Shown here one piece after another: positions 44,001-52,896 of a stretch of DNA of 64,000 bases (position 1 is its first letter; each line of letters begins with the position of its first letter). The notes beneath the pieces are model-generated. The model saw nothing but the letters and a program-made list of their open reading frames with translations, was not told the DNA's origin and searched no databases. Origin of the DNA: Novipirellula artificiosorum (GTDB lineage: Bacteria; Planctomycetota; Planctomycetia; Pirellulales; Pirellulaceae); the NCBI RefSeq assembly GCF_007860135.1, contig NZ_SJPV01000003.1, forward strand, positions 541,744 through 605,743, written 5' to 3'. A program made the translations under genes and the position numbers.

Positions 44001-44957
44001 CATCCCATTGGTATTGATGATCTCTTCGGTGGCATCCGTACCCGCGTAGGTTCGGATCGTCTTGCCCGACTTCGCATCGAGCGCGGTCAGCGGCTCATTG
44101 AAGCCCAAGGTGACGTAGACCGTGTCGCCGTTCGAAACCAAGCGACGGGACAATTGCGTGGGGCCACTTTTAAGAGGCCACAAATGAGCTTGCCAGTTCT
44201 CGATGTCACGCTTCCACAGAACACTGCCATTGAAGGCATCGCGAGCAATCAACTTCCACTTAGGCGGAAGTTGAATCGAAATCCGGCTGCCTTCATCCAT
44301 GATGTAGAACATCCGTCCGCCAGTCGACACCAATGCACTCATGCTGGCCATCCGGTCATGATGGCGAGACCAGCGAGGGCTTCCCACCCACTGCAAATGA
44401 CGCGGTGGTGCGACGACGTCGTCGTGGGCAACCGAGTTGCCCGATGCGTCATGCAGGTAGTGCGACCACTCGTCGATGCTGTCTGGCCGCGGTTTGACAA
44501 GTCTCGTCCAACGATCATCGTTCTTGATCATGGCGACGCCATTGGGAGTCAGCACACGAGTGACTTCCTCGATGGAAACATCGCCCAAGTCCTCGCTAAC
44601 AAACAAGTTGACCAAGTTATCCACGTAGGGCAATTCCGTGGCATCGAAATGGTCGAACGCGATGTTCCCGTATTGGCCCGCTGCGAAGACGCTTGCTCTT
44701 GTCGAGGCCAACTGGCTAGCGTCGCGAACTAGTCCGTGAATTTGGACGGTTTCCCCTGCCCCGAGAGCAGAGGTCAGTTTCCCATCGCCCGCACCAAGAT
44801 GGACAAAAAAACCAGCTGTCACTTCTGATTCTTCGACGATTCGGGCCGCCTCCTCGATCGGGTTGGCCGCAGCAAGCGGGCAACACAACAGCAATCCGGC
44901 TGCGAGGACACCCATGATTCGGCGGGAAACAAAATCAGACCTGACAAAATTGAACAT
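41058..44957 (-). CDS. Exported multidomain protein: methyltransferase-like fold, PQQ propellers, LamG
   Basis: 1299 residues from ATG 44957 (a TTG three bases earlier is also open). Signal peptide near MGVLAAGLLLCCPLAAA. Residues about 45-147 read as a class I methyltransferase Rossmann fold (FFVHLGAGDGKLTSALGAGE; VTRVLTPNGVAMIK). PQQ-like propeller repeats fill about 185-590 (LTALDAKSGKTIRTYAG; MLSLDSKTGKRLWDAD) and 625-940 (LHALDETNGESRWTFTAGG). A Cys/His-rich loop (GGCLYGVMPCNGLTYAPPHN) lies between. A LamG/concanavalin domain follows at about 975-1125 (KPITVEAWMTTTKPNGV; WHHLVGVLGKDKSMKLYVDG). First gene of the five-gene operon. Enzymatic function is unknown. Confidence 0.85.
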   Translation of the reverse strand: MFNFVRSDFVSRRIMGVLAAGLLLCCPLAAANPIEEAARIVEESEVTAGFFVHLGAGDGKLTSALGAGETVQIHGLVRDASQLASTRASVFAAGQYGNIAFDHFDATELPYVDNLVNLFVSEDLGDVSIEEVTRVLTPNGVAMIKNDDRWTRLVKPRPDSIDEWSHYLHDASGNSVAHDDVVAPPRHLQWVGSPRWSRHHDRMASMSALVSTGGRMFYIMDEGSRISIQLPPKWKLIARDAFNGSVLWKRDIENWQAHLWPLKSGPTQLSRRLVSNGDTVYVTLGFNEPLTALDAKSGKTIRTYAGTDATEEIINTNGMLFLVVRKGKAELADYAPLHGTVGDQARSRDFFWDEEPRVLMAFDAESGRQLWAKQTRISPLSLSADSSRVFFHDGESLVSVDQKTGELGWQSQPVSRRESFTFNFGPRLVVYEDVVLYSGGNGKMLSLDSKTGKRLWDADFPNSGYQSPQDLMVVDGLVWLAPLTSGKDTGVYTGRDPRTGEVVKEFAPDVDTYWFHHRCYIAKATDNFLMPSRTGIEFVDPDTEHWDIHHWVRGGCLYGVMPCNGLTYAPPHNCACYPEAKLYGFNALAPLAPSRPVPGKVSERGRFEKGPAFGLGLADPNQDRREDWPEYRHDAGRSGTTGGPIAEELKAKWECKLGGRLTSPVIANGKVYVAQTDAHTLHALDETNGESRWTFTAGGRIDSPPTVSRGRVVFGAADGWVYCLSTGGELVWRYRAAPLDRRTMAYEQLESLWPVHGSVLIHKGTVYCVAGRSIFLDGGLRMLRLDLATGKKLSETLMDETNPDTGNNIQEKLQILQMPVGLPDILSCDGNHIFMKSQKFDLEGNRLEIGPNSGDFAKQASKQRGVDAHIFAPMGFLDDTWFHRSYWVLGQSFAGGHGGYYQAGRFAPSGRILVNGNGYVYGYGRKPQYLRWTTTLEHQLFAAEPDPPEIPDQPKKQASGPVIPSASFPITQSLNPANKPITVEAWMTTTKPNGVLIARGGPAAGFALTIEGGQPVFHLRSENVLNSVKGKSRVVGGWHHLVGVLGKDKSMKLYVDGRLAGEGRANELIQTDPKQGLDIGQDSGSSVGDYKGVSPFTGVIDEVRLYFDEASEEQITRRFNEGNEISPDAVLAISFDDGTARDYSIHRNNGTLEAGKLVDGQFGKAIMLVAPKNAGNAAGQSSSPSLVDPKWTQDVPIYVRGMVLAGNNLFIVGPPDMIDEEATFQGLTEHDAETKKLLDQQDAALEGSEGASLLAVNIDTGELKQEVKIDSLPTWDGLAGANGQLYLSTLDGSVICFGE

Positions 44958-45210
44958 CAAGGTACCCCGGTTTGCGATGGCGTGATGCGGTGGAAACTTT
45001 CCATTCCACCAACGGCGTTTACGGCGTCAGTATAGTGGTTCGCAAGCGTTGGGTGTATCGGACGTTCCCACCTGGAGTACGCCAGGTCAAGTAACAGGAA
45101 ATTGCAGGCGAAGTGTTCTTCCGCAGGATGGGATCGGCTATCATCATACCGACGAAGTACCCGCCATACTGTTCCTTCCCCCCCATGATTCGCATCAAGG
45201 AATCCTTCCC

Positions 45211-46452
45211 GTGAACCCTTCTCACCCGCAACAGCGTTCTCAACTTAAGGTCCTCAACCGCCGTGTTTTTGGCAGTGGAGTCGCGGCTGCATCCATCGGA
45301 TTGATCGCAGCTCCGGCGCTCGCACAAACATCGAACGCGCCAAAGCTTCGATTGGGCGTGATTGGTTGTGGAGGTCGAGGGACATGGATCGCAAAGTTGT
45401 TTGCGGCTCACGGCGGCTATGAAGTCGTTGCCGCTGCTGACTATTTCGAGGATCGTGTGAATTCGTTTGGCGATGCGTTGAAGGTATCCGCGAGCCGAAG
45501 GCATACGGGGCTTTCCGGATACAAGAAGATGCTCGACGATCCCCATCTCGACGCGGTCGCGATTGAGAGCCCACCTTACTTCCACCCGCAACAAGCCGAA
45601 GACGCTGTTGAGGCAGGAAAGCATGTCTATCTAGCGAAGCCAATCGCCGTGGATGTACCGGGCTGCAAGTCGGTGGAGCAGAGCGGGAAGAAGGCAACCG
45701 CGAAGGGGCTATGCTTTCTGGTTGATTTTCAAACTCGTGCCAACACGTATTTTCAGGAAGCGATCAAGCAGGTGCACGAGGGAGCTGTTGGCAAGTTTGC
45801 GTTTGGTGAATCGACCTACCATGCCGGAATTCCATGGAAAGGTCAAATCGTTGCGGCAGCCTCTGGGACTCCGGAAGACCAGCTTCGCGCGTGGGGTTTG
45901 AATCGCATTTTGTCAGGCGACATCATTACCGAACAGAACATCCACACGCTGGACGTGGCCAGTTGGATTATGAATGCTGCGCCGGAAAGCGCTTTTGGAA
46001 CGGGCGGGCAAAAAGTGCGCGACTTTGGGTCGTGCTGGGACACCTTCAGCGTGATCTTCAATTATGCCGACAACATTGGCATCACATTCAGTTCGCGACA
46101 ATTCGATGGACATGGAAGCGAACCGGAAGGCATCCGCAATCGGATGTTCGGATCGGAGGGGGTGCTAGAAACCGCCTACGGTGGCCAGGTCCAAATTCGC
46201 GGCGAGCACGCCTATGAAGGTGGCAGTTCGCCTGGCATCTTCAAAGAAGGCGCCGTCACCAATATCGCTACGTTCTATGACCAAATCCAAAACAAGGATT
46301 GCAGCAACTCGACGGTACCGGAAAGCGTGCGCAGTAATCTAACCACCATTCTTGGGAGGACGGCCGCTTATCAGGGACGTGTGGTCACTTGGAAGGAAAT
46401 CATGCAGAACGCAGAACCTTGGCTCATAAACTTAACGGGGCTCAAAACCTAA
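45211..46452 (+). CDS. Gfo/Idh/MocA-family oxidoreductase, exported
   Basis: 413 residues from GTG 45211, preceded by AAGGAA; the frame is open to 45049 but the N-terminus NRRVFGSGVAAASIGLIAAP is a twin-arginine-like export signal (N-R-R-V-F), so the GTG is preferred. The NAD(P)-binding fold is LRLGVIGCGGRGTWIAKLFA. The usual EKP motif is altered to LAKP in GKHVYLAKPIAVDV. The C-terminal domain contains GDIITEQNIHTLDVASWIM. Family members oxidise or isomerise sugars with bound cofactor. It precedes a PL11 lyase, so a role in processing uronic or deoxy sugars is plausible. Confidence 0.9.
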   Translation: MNPSHPQQRSQLKVLNRRVFGSGVAAASIGLIAAPALAQTSNAPKLRLGVIGCGGRGTWIAKLFAAHGGYEVVAAADYFEDRVNSFGDALKVSASRRHTGLSGYKKMLDDPHLDAVAIESPPYFHPQQAEDAVEAGKHVYLAKPIAVDVPGCKSVEQSGKKATAKGLCFLVDFQTRANTYFQEAIKQVHEGAVGKFAFGESTYHAGIPWKGQIVAAASGTPEDQLRAWGLNRILSGDIITEQNIHTLDVASWIMNAAPESAFGTGGQKVRDFGSCWDTFSVIFNYADNIGITFSSRQFDGHGSEPEGIRNRMFGSEGVLETAYGGQVQIRGEHAYEGGSSPGIFKEGAVTNIATFYDQIQNKDCSNSTVPESVRSNLTTILGRTAAYQGRVVTWKEIMQNAEPWLINLTGLKT

Positions 46453-46595
46453 GGCGTCATCGTGTTGGATGATGCAGCGATTGTAGCCACATGCCATTGG
46501 GACGGATGCAGGTGAAGGTCCTCCCAACCCAAATGGAGATAGACGGTTCATTTGGGAAGAGGTGGCGGGCAAAACCAAATCCAGGCGAAACTCAA

Positions 46596-48467
46596 TTGAA
46601 GTACTCCACACTGTGTTTCCTTTTTCTGTTTGCAGTTGTCGCGGCATCCGACATCCAGGCACAACGACAAATGGAACTCCTTGACCGAGGGGTTGTTGCG
46701 GTGAAAACCGACGACAAGGTTTTCATCAGTTGGCGATTGTTTGCGAACGAACCTCAGGAAACAACGTTCAACCTGTACCGACTTTCTTCGGACGGATCAT
46801 CGACTCGTCTCAACGAGCAACCGTTGGCTGCCGGTACGAACTTCGTAGATCAGCAGACGGTAGGTTCACCGAACGACCGCTACTTCGTTAACACCATCGG
46901 TCCGGATGGCGAAGGCAAAGCCTCGACGGCGGTACCGATTTGGCGTTCTGGTTATGCTGAGATCCCGATCCAAGTCGTCGAGGGCTATCGAGCAGGTGAT
47001 GTGTCGATCGCGGATCTGGATGGTGACGGCCAGTACGAGTTCGTCCTGCATCAGATTTCCAATCCAAAAGACAATTCGCATTCCGGGATCACTGGCAGTC
47101 CAATACTCGACGCTTACGAATGGAATGGTAGGCTGCTTTGGCGAGTTCACCTCGGCAAGAATGTACGCGAAGGTGAGCACTACACTCCGTTCTTGGTTTA
47201 CGACTTAGACGGTGATGGAAAAGCGGAAGTCGCCTGCAAAACGGCCGACGGGACGGTCGACGGAAAGGGAAATGTTGTCGGCGACGCTACGAAAGATTGG
47301 CGTGACACGGACGAGACGTCACGATCCTTTGGGCGAATTCTCGATGGGCCAGAGTACTTTACGGTGTTCAGCGGGCAAGACGGCGTAGCACTGGAGACGG
47401 TCGATTATATTCCCGGCCGCGATCCGATCGACGGTTGGGGCGGCATCGGCGGGAATGGCGGAAACGACCGCTATGGCAATCGCTGCGACCGTTTTCTTGC
47501 CTGCGTCGCCTATCTCGATGGCGAGCGACCCAGCGTCGTGATGTGTCGAGGCGTTTATGGTCGCATCGTCCTTGTTGCCTGGGACTGGCGTGAGGGACGG
47601 TTGACGCGGCGATGGACTTTCGATTCCGGCATCAGCTATCCGCCCTATTCCGACGCGTCACCGTTTTCGGGGATGGGTGGGCATTCATTGTCGGTTGCCG
47701 ATGTCGACGGTGATGGTCGCGACGAAATTGTTTACCAAGCGATGGTCGTTGATGATAACGGGAAAGGACTTTACTCGACCGGCTTGAGACACGGTGACGC
47801 AATGCATGTCAGCGACCTGGATCCAGATCGCCCAGGCCAGGAAGTTTTCACCGTTCAGGAAAACGAGGGATCCACGGTGCGTTTTCAGACTCCCGGCGCA
47901 GCGATGCGAGACGCAAGGACAGGCGAAATTCTCTGGAGCCATAGCCCGGGCGTTGACGTTGGAGCGGGCATCGCCGCCGACATTGATCCTCGACATTTTG
48001 GCTGCGAAGCCTGGGGCGGTCCCGGCGGATTGCGAAATGCAAAGGGCGAGTCGATTGGCCGCAGCCCTCGTTCGACAGGATACGCTGTTTGGTGGGACGG
48101 AGACTTGTTGCGTGAATTGATCGGTCGCAACGGAGTCACCAAATGGAATTGGGAAACGCAGCAAGAAGAAACGATTTTTGCTATCGAGGGGCGTGGCGCG
48201 CCGCGCGGTCCGAATCTGATGGGCGACATCATCGGTGACTGGCGCGAAGAAATTGTGACAACGGCCCCCGATGGAAAATCATTGCGTGTCTACTCAACGA
48301 CTGTGCCAACCGATCACCGCATCTACACGCTGATGCAAGACCCTCAATACCGACTCGGCATCGCCTGGCAAAACGTCGCGTACAATAAGCCACCGCACAC
48401 CAGCTTTTTTTTGGGCAATGCGATGCAAGCCCCCCCCATTCCCATCCTTCGTCAAACTGGCAACTAA
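46596..48467 (+). CDS. Secreted PL11-family rhamnogalacturonan lyase
   Basis: 623 residues from TTG 46596, chosen because it opens directly with a signal peptide (KYSTLCFLFLFAVVAASDIQ); ATGs at 46491 and 46533 are in frame. PL11 enzymes cut the rhamnose-galacturonate backbone of rhamnogalacturonan I by beta-elimination. Typical features: MELLDRGVVAVKTDDKVFIS, SWRLFANEP, calcium-binding propeller loops IADLDGDGQYE, YDLDGDGKAE and VADVDGDGRDE, and the closing DPQYRLGIAWQNVAYNKPPH. Fits with the GH78 and GH106-type genes of the same window. Confidence 0.93.
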   Translation: MKYSTLCFLFLFAVVAASDIQAQRQMELLDRGVVAVKTDDKVFISWRLFANEPQETTFNLYRLSSDGSSTRLNEQPLAAGTNFVDQQTVGSPNDRYFVNTIGPDGEGKASTAVPIWRSGYAEIPIQVVEGYRAGDVSIADLDGDGQYEFVLHQISNPKDNSHSGITGSPILDAYEWNGRLLWRVHLGKNVREGEHYTPFLVYDLDGDGKAEVACKTADGTVDGKGNVVGDATKDWRDTDETSRSFGRILDGPEYFTVFSGQDGVALETVDYIPGRDPIDGWGGIGGNGGNDRYGNRCDRFLACVAYLDGERPSVVMCRGVYGRIVLVAWDWREGRLTRRWTFDSGISYPPYSDASPFSGMGGHSLSVADVDGDGRDEIVYQAMVVDDNGKGLYSTGLRHGDAMHVSDLDPDRPGQEVFTVQENEGSTVRFQTPGAAMRDARTGEILWSHSPGVDVGAGIAADIDPRHFGCEAWGGPGGLRNAKGESIGRSPRSTGYAVWWDGDLLRELIGRNGVTKWNWETQQEETIFAIEGRGAPRGPNLMGDIIGDWREEIVTTAPDGKSLRVYSTTVPTDHRIYTLMQDPQYRLGIAWQNVAYNKPPHTSFFLGNAMQAPPIPILRQTGN

Positions 48468-48608
48468 ACTGCGGTGCCCATGCAACTTCGCCAATACGGC
48501 AACCGAGACCGTTGAGCGTACCCGCATCGGGAAACGGCAATCATTCGCCCATCTGCTTGCTCCCAATTATTGAACCGACGGGGCCAATCGATTGAGACAC
48601 GCTCAGCT

Positions 48609-51104
48609 TCACGGTTTGAACTTGCTGTTGAAACCGTTCGGCTGAATCGCGTCGATCTGCCAAATCTCACGACAATAGTCGCGGATGCTACGATCTGATG
48701 AGAAATGACCCATCCTGGCTACATTCAGAATGGACTTTTGCGTCCAAACTTCGCGATCCTGAAAGGCCGCACTGACCTCCCGTTGCCTTTCCACATAGCT
48801 TGAAAAGTCGGCCAAAACGAAAAACGGATCGTGGTATTGAAGATTCTCGACCAAAGGACGAAACAACTCTGTATCGCCGCGAGAGAAGGTGCCATCGCTA
48901 AGCCGGTGCATGATTCGCGATAGATCTGCGTTGTCACGGACAAGCGAACCAGGATCGTAGCCAGCGGCCTGTAACGACGCGACCTCCTCGACCGTCATCC
49001 CGAAGCAGAAGAAGTTTTCGGGCCCGACGTGATCACGTATTTCAATATTCGCTCCATCGAGCGTGCCAATCGTTAAAGCCCCGTTCATCGATAGCTTCAT
49101 ATTGCCCGTACCCGATGCCTCTTTGCCGGCCGTCGAAATCTGCTCCGACAGGTCGGCTGCTGGATAGATCCACTGTCCATTCTTCACATTGAAGTCGGGG
49201 AAAAATGCCACGCGCAATCTTCCGTTCACATCCGAGTCTCCGTTCACGACCTCTCCGACCGAGTTGATCAGCTTGATGATCAACTTCGCCATCTGGTAAC
49301 CGGGCGCCGCCTTGCCCGCAAACAGGAACGTTCGTGGCGTGACGTCCGCGGCAGGGTTATCCTTAATTTGAAAGTAAAGGCTCAGAATATGTAGCAGATT
49401 GAGATGTTGCCGCTTGTACTCATGAAATCTCTTGACCTGAACATCAAATAGACTCTCTGGGTCAACGGAAATTCCCGTCCGCTGCTGGACCTTTTCCGCC
49501 AGGTCCTCTTTGACGGCTCGCTTCACGACACGCCACTCGGCACGAAACGCTGCATCGTCGGCCAGAGGTTCGAGCCGATGCAACTGATCAAGGTCGCGAA
49601 TCCAGCCATCACCGATGGCGTGGGTGATCAGAGCGGAGAGTCGTGGATTCGCCAATAGCATGAATCGCCGTGGCGTCACACCGTTGGTCACATTATGAAA
49701 TTTCTCAGGAGTCAAATCATGGAAATCTCGCAGCACTTCGTCCCGCAACAACCGCGAGTGTAATTCAGCAACACCGTTAATCGAGTAGCTCCCGACACAG
49801 GCCAAGTGTGCCATCCGCACTGCACGACTGCCTTGTTCCTCGATCAGTGACAATCGACTCGCTCGCTCTTCGTCCCCAGGATACCGCTTCCGAACCCCTT
49901 CCAAGTGCCGTCGATTGATCTCAAGAATGATCTGCAGATGGCGAGGCAAAAGACGCCCCAAAAGTTCCACCGACCATCGTTCGAGAGCCTCGGGCAACAG
50001 CGTATGGTTCGTGTACGCAAACGTCCGACGCGTGATCTCCCATGCTAACTCCCAGGGCATCGCGTGCTGGTCGATCAGCAAACGCATCAGCTCAGCAACT
50101 CCGATCGCCGGATGGGTATCGTTCAATTGTACGGTGAACTTCTCGTGCAGATTTCCGAGCTGCGAACTACGTTGCAGGTAGATGCGTATCATGTCCTGAA
50201 GCGCGCACGACGTGAAGAAGTACTGCTGTTGCAAACGCAAAACTTTTCCCTGTAAGGCTTCGTCGTTTGGATAGAGCACCTTAGAAATATTCTCCGAGGC
50301 GATCTTTTCCAGCACGGCACCTTGATAATCACCGACGTTGAACAGTTGGAAGTCAAAGGACTCCGATGCCTGCGCCTGCCACAGTCGCAATAGATTCGCG
50401 GTGGGAACACCGTAGCCGCCAATCAGTGTGTCGTACGCCATTCCCATCACGTGCCGATCGGGAACCCACTCAACCTGGTAGTTGCCTGCCGAGTCGACCT
50501 GTTCGCGCACCGAACCACCAAAGCCAACCGTAAACGTAATCTCGGGCCGTGCCACTTCCCACGGATTGCCGTATCGCAACCACTTGTCGGTTCGCTCGAC
50601 CTGCCAACCATCCTTAAGCTCTTGATCGAAAATTCCGAATTCGTATCGAATGCCGTAGCCGATCGCGGGGATTTGAAGCGATGCGAGCGAATCCAAATAA
50701 CATGCTGCTAGCCGGCCCAACCCACCGTTTCCTAGCCCAGGCTCCTCTTCTTCGGCCAGTAGCCTATCGAGATCAAGACCCAATTCCAGCATCGCCTGCC
50801 GCGTTTCGGACTCCATCCCCAGATTGACGAGGTTGTTGCCCAGGTGCGGCCCGAGTAAAAACTCGGCTGACAAGTAACACAAGCTACGGACCGATTGCTC
50901 GTAGTACGTACTCGCGGATTGAAGCCAATGCTGCATGATACGATCACGTACCGTGTACGCTAACGCCATGTAGTGATCATAAGTTGTCGCAACCGCAGGG
51001 AATTTTGCTTGGCGATAGCTGAGATTATCAAGAAAACTCCGCTTCAATACCTCCGTACTGGTCCCGCCATGAATCTCGTTTGACGTAAACGTGTCGTTCA
51101 TCAT
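48609..51104 (-). CDS. glgP: Glycogen/starch alpha-glucan phosphorylase
   Basis: 831 residues from ATG 51104 (Met-Met-Asn-Asp); a longer frame to 51218 has no family match. Releases glucose 1-phosphate from glycogen. The pyridoxal-phosphate lysine lies in EASGTGNMKLSMNGALTIGT; YLSAEFLLGPHLGNNL, EEEPGLGNGGLGRLAACYLD and VQLNDTHPAIGVAELMRLL are diagnostic. Near-usual length. It is a housekeeping island between secreted degradative genes, divergent from the next sulfatase. Confidence 0.97.
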   Translation of the reverse strand: MMNDTFTSNEIHGGTSTEVLKRSFLDNLSYRQAKFPAVATTYDHYMALAYTVRDRIMQHWLQSASTYYEQSVRSLCYLSAEFLLGPHLGNNLVNLGMESETRQAMLELGLDLDRLLAEEEEPGLGNGGLGRLAACYLDSLASLQIPAIGYGIRYEFGIFDQELKDGWQVERTDKWLRYGNPWEVARPEITFTVGFGGSVREQVDSAGNYQVEWVPDRHVMGMAYDTLIGGYGVPTANLLRLWQAQASESFDFQLFNVGDYQGAVLEKIASENISKVLYPNDEALQGKVLRLQQQYFFTSCALQDMIRIYLQRSSQLGNLHEKFTVQLNDTHPAIGVAELMRLLIDQHAMPWELAWEITRRTFAYTNHTLLPEALERWSVELLGRLLPRHLQIILEINRRHLEGVRKRYPGDEERASRLSLIEEQGSRAVRMAHLACVGSYSINGVAELHSRLLRDEVLRDFHDLTPEKFHNVTNGVTPRRFMLLANPRLSALITHAIGDGWIRDLDQLHRLEPLADDAAFRAEWRVVKRAVKEDLAEKVQQRTGISVDPESLFDVQVKRFHEYKRQHLNLLHILSLYFQIKDNPAADVTPRTFLFAGKAAPGYQMAKLIIKLINSVGEVVNGDSDVNGRLRVAFFPDFNVKNGQWIYPAADLSEQISTAGKEASGTGNMKLSMNGALTIGTLDGANIEIRDHVGPENFFCFGMTVEEVASLQAAGYDPGSLVRDNADLSRIMHRLSDGTFSRGDTELFRPLVENLQYHDPFFVLADFSSYVERQREVSAAFQDREVWTQKSILNVARMGHFSSDRSIRDYCREIWQIDAIQPNGFNSKFKP

Positions 51105-51239
51105 ACTCTCGCTCCGGTACAAAACACTTACATGTTCCAACCTGCCAGGCAGGGGTTGCTGTCCCCGCCGCAACCTCACAAGATACCATTGTACCAGAAC
51201 CATCGTATCCCAACGCACCTCCCACCTGGCACAGGCCTT

Positions 51240-52850
51240 ATGTACCGAACCTACGCTGTATTGTTGAGCACGCTAATCTACCTTCCGCTGCTCGCCGAAG
51301 GCGTTATGGCGATTCAACCGGCCGAGGGGCATCGACCTCCGAATATCGTCTTCTTTATCGCAGACGACATGCTTCCGAAGCACTTCAATTGTTTGCCGCA
51401 AGGGGAAGGTCGAAATCTAACGCCGAATATTGACCGGTTGGCCCGCCAAGGAACGGTGATGCGTGAGCAGCACGTCTGTTCTCCCATCTGTACGCCAAGT
51501 CGCTACAACGTGCTGACGGGAAACTATGCCAGTCGTGCGAAAAACAATCCGTTCACGTCGAGGACGCGGCGAGAAGGACAGTCAATCGTTGAGTTCAATA
51601 CGCACATTGTCGGGGGCGATACGACGCTGCAGGCATTGCTGCAAGAGGCGGGATACGAGACGGGCATGGTCGGAAAGAACCATGTGGTCGAAGTGAATGG
51701 ACTGGAGTCCTTTCCCGATTTTGATGCCAGTGCACGACGACCTGAAAATGCGGCAAAATTACTTCGGAATCACGATCGTGTCTGTGAGGCGATTCGCAAC
51801 ACCGGATTTGACTCGGTCGACCGCGTTTACCACAACAATCCTGATTTTCTGGGGTTGCACGATGTGGCCGTCCAGAACTTGGATTGGATCACTGAGGGTG
51901 GCGTTGAGTTCATTGGCCAACCACGCAACAAGCCGTTCTTCCTTTACTTCGCCACCACGGTACCACACGGCCCCACGAACGAAAAACGCTCGTGGAACGC
52001 GGATCCAAAGATCGCTGCCGTGGGGTATCTCGAAAAGGCACCCACAGCGATGCCTTCACGCGAACAAATCGCACATCGTCTGACCGCAGCCGGCCTTCCC
52101 GTCACCCCAGACACGGCAAACATGCTTTGGCTTGACGACGCCGTCGGTGCGCTGCTCGACAAGCTCGAAGCAACCGGACAACTCGACAACACCGTCTTCT
52201 TTTTCTTCAGTGACCATGGGCAAAACGCCAAAGGAACGCTGTACCAAGGGGGCGTGCATGACCCAAGCATCGTCTGGCGAAAGGGAGGGTTCCCCGTAGG
52301 AGCGACCAGCGACGCGTTGGTGTCGATCGTTGATTTTGCCCCGACCATCCTCGATTTCGCAAAAGTAGACGCATCGGAGTTCCACTTCGATGGTGAGAGC
52401 TTTCTTCCGTACCTTGAAGGACAACCTGCCCCCACCGATCGAGTGCTCTACTTTGAGCTGGGGTTTGCACGGGGGGTCCGCAAGGGCAATTGGAAGTATA
52501 TGGCGATACGCTATCCCGAACACATTGAGAACATGACACGGGACCAGCGAGAAAGATTACTCAACAAGTGGAACGCAGAGCGACGACGTCGGCACCTCGA
52601 AATCGTGACCGAGGATCCATCAATGCCGTTCAGCCATTTGACGGCAATCCCAGGCGGTGGCCATGCAGAGGCGAGATCCACAGGGACACTGCCAGGTTAT
52701 TTTGACCGCGACCAACTCTATGATCTTTCGGTAGACCCCGGCGAGCAACACAACCTTGCTGACGATGCCGCGTACAATACACAGCTTGAAGAGATGCGGC
52801 GCGAGTTGCGCCGCATCCTTGAGACGCTACCGGGTGAGTTTTTGCTGTAG
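51240..52850 (+). CDS. Secreted S1-family sulfatase (CTPSR site)
   Basis: 536 residues from ATG 51240 with signal peptide LLSTLIYLPLLAEGVMA. The start NIVFFIADDMLPKHFNCLPQ carries metal-binding Asp residues, and VCSPICTPSRYNVLTGNYAS holds the C-T-P-S-R site in which Cys is converted to formylglycine. Later LDDAVGALLDKLEATGQLDN and FFFSDHGQNAKGT are standard. It removes sulfate esters from a polysaccharide outside the cytoplasm. It opens a + strand cluster with a BNR-4 protein and another sulfatase. Subfamily and substrate not assigned. Confidence 0.94.
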   Translation: MYRTYAVLLSTLIYLPLLAEGVMAIQPAEGHRPPNIVFFIADDMLPKHFNCLPQGEGRNLTPNIDRLARQGTVMREQHVCSPICTPSRYNVLTGNYASRAKNNPFTSRTRREGQSIVEFNTHIVGGDTTLQALLQEAGYETGMVGKNHVVEVNGLESFPDFDASARRPENAAKLLRNHDRVCEAIRNTGFDSVDRVYHNNPDFLGLHDVAVQNLDWITEGGVEFIGQPRNKPFFLYFATTVPHGPTNEKRSWNADPKIAAVGYLEKAPTAMPSREQIAHRLTAAGLPVTPDTANMLWLDDAVGALLDKLEATGQLDNTVFFFFSDHGQNAKGTLYQGGVHDPSIVWRKGGFPVGATSDALVSIVDFAPTILDFAKVDASEFHFDGESFLPYLEGQPAPTDRVLYFELGFARGVRKGNWKYMAIRYPEHIENMTRDQRERLLNKWNAERRRRHLEIVTEDPSMPFSHLTAIPGGGHAEARSTGTLPGYFDRDQLYDLSVDPGEQHNLADDAAYNTQLEEMRRELRRILETLPGEFLL

Positions 52851-52896
52851 CCCCCCATCGCCATGACTGAAAGGAACCGCTAATCGGCACCCACGC

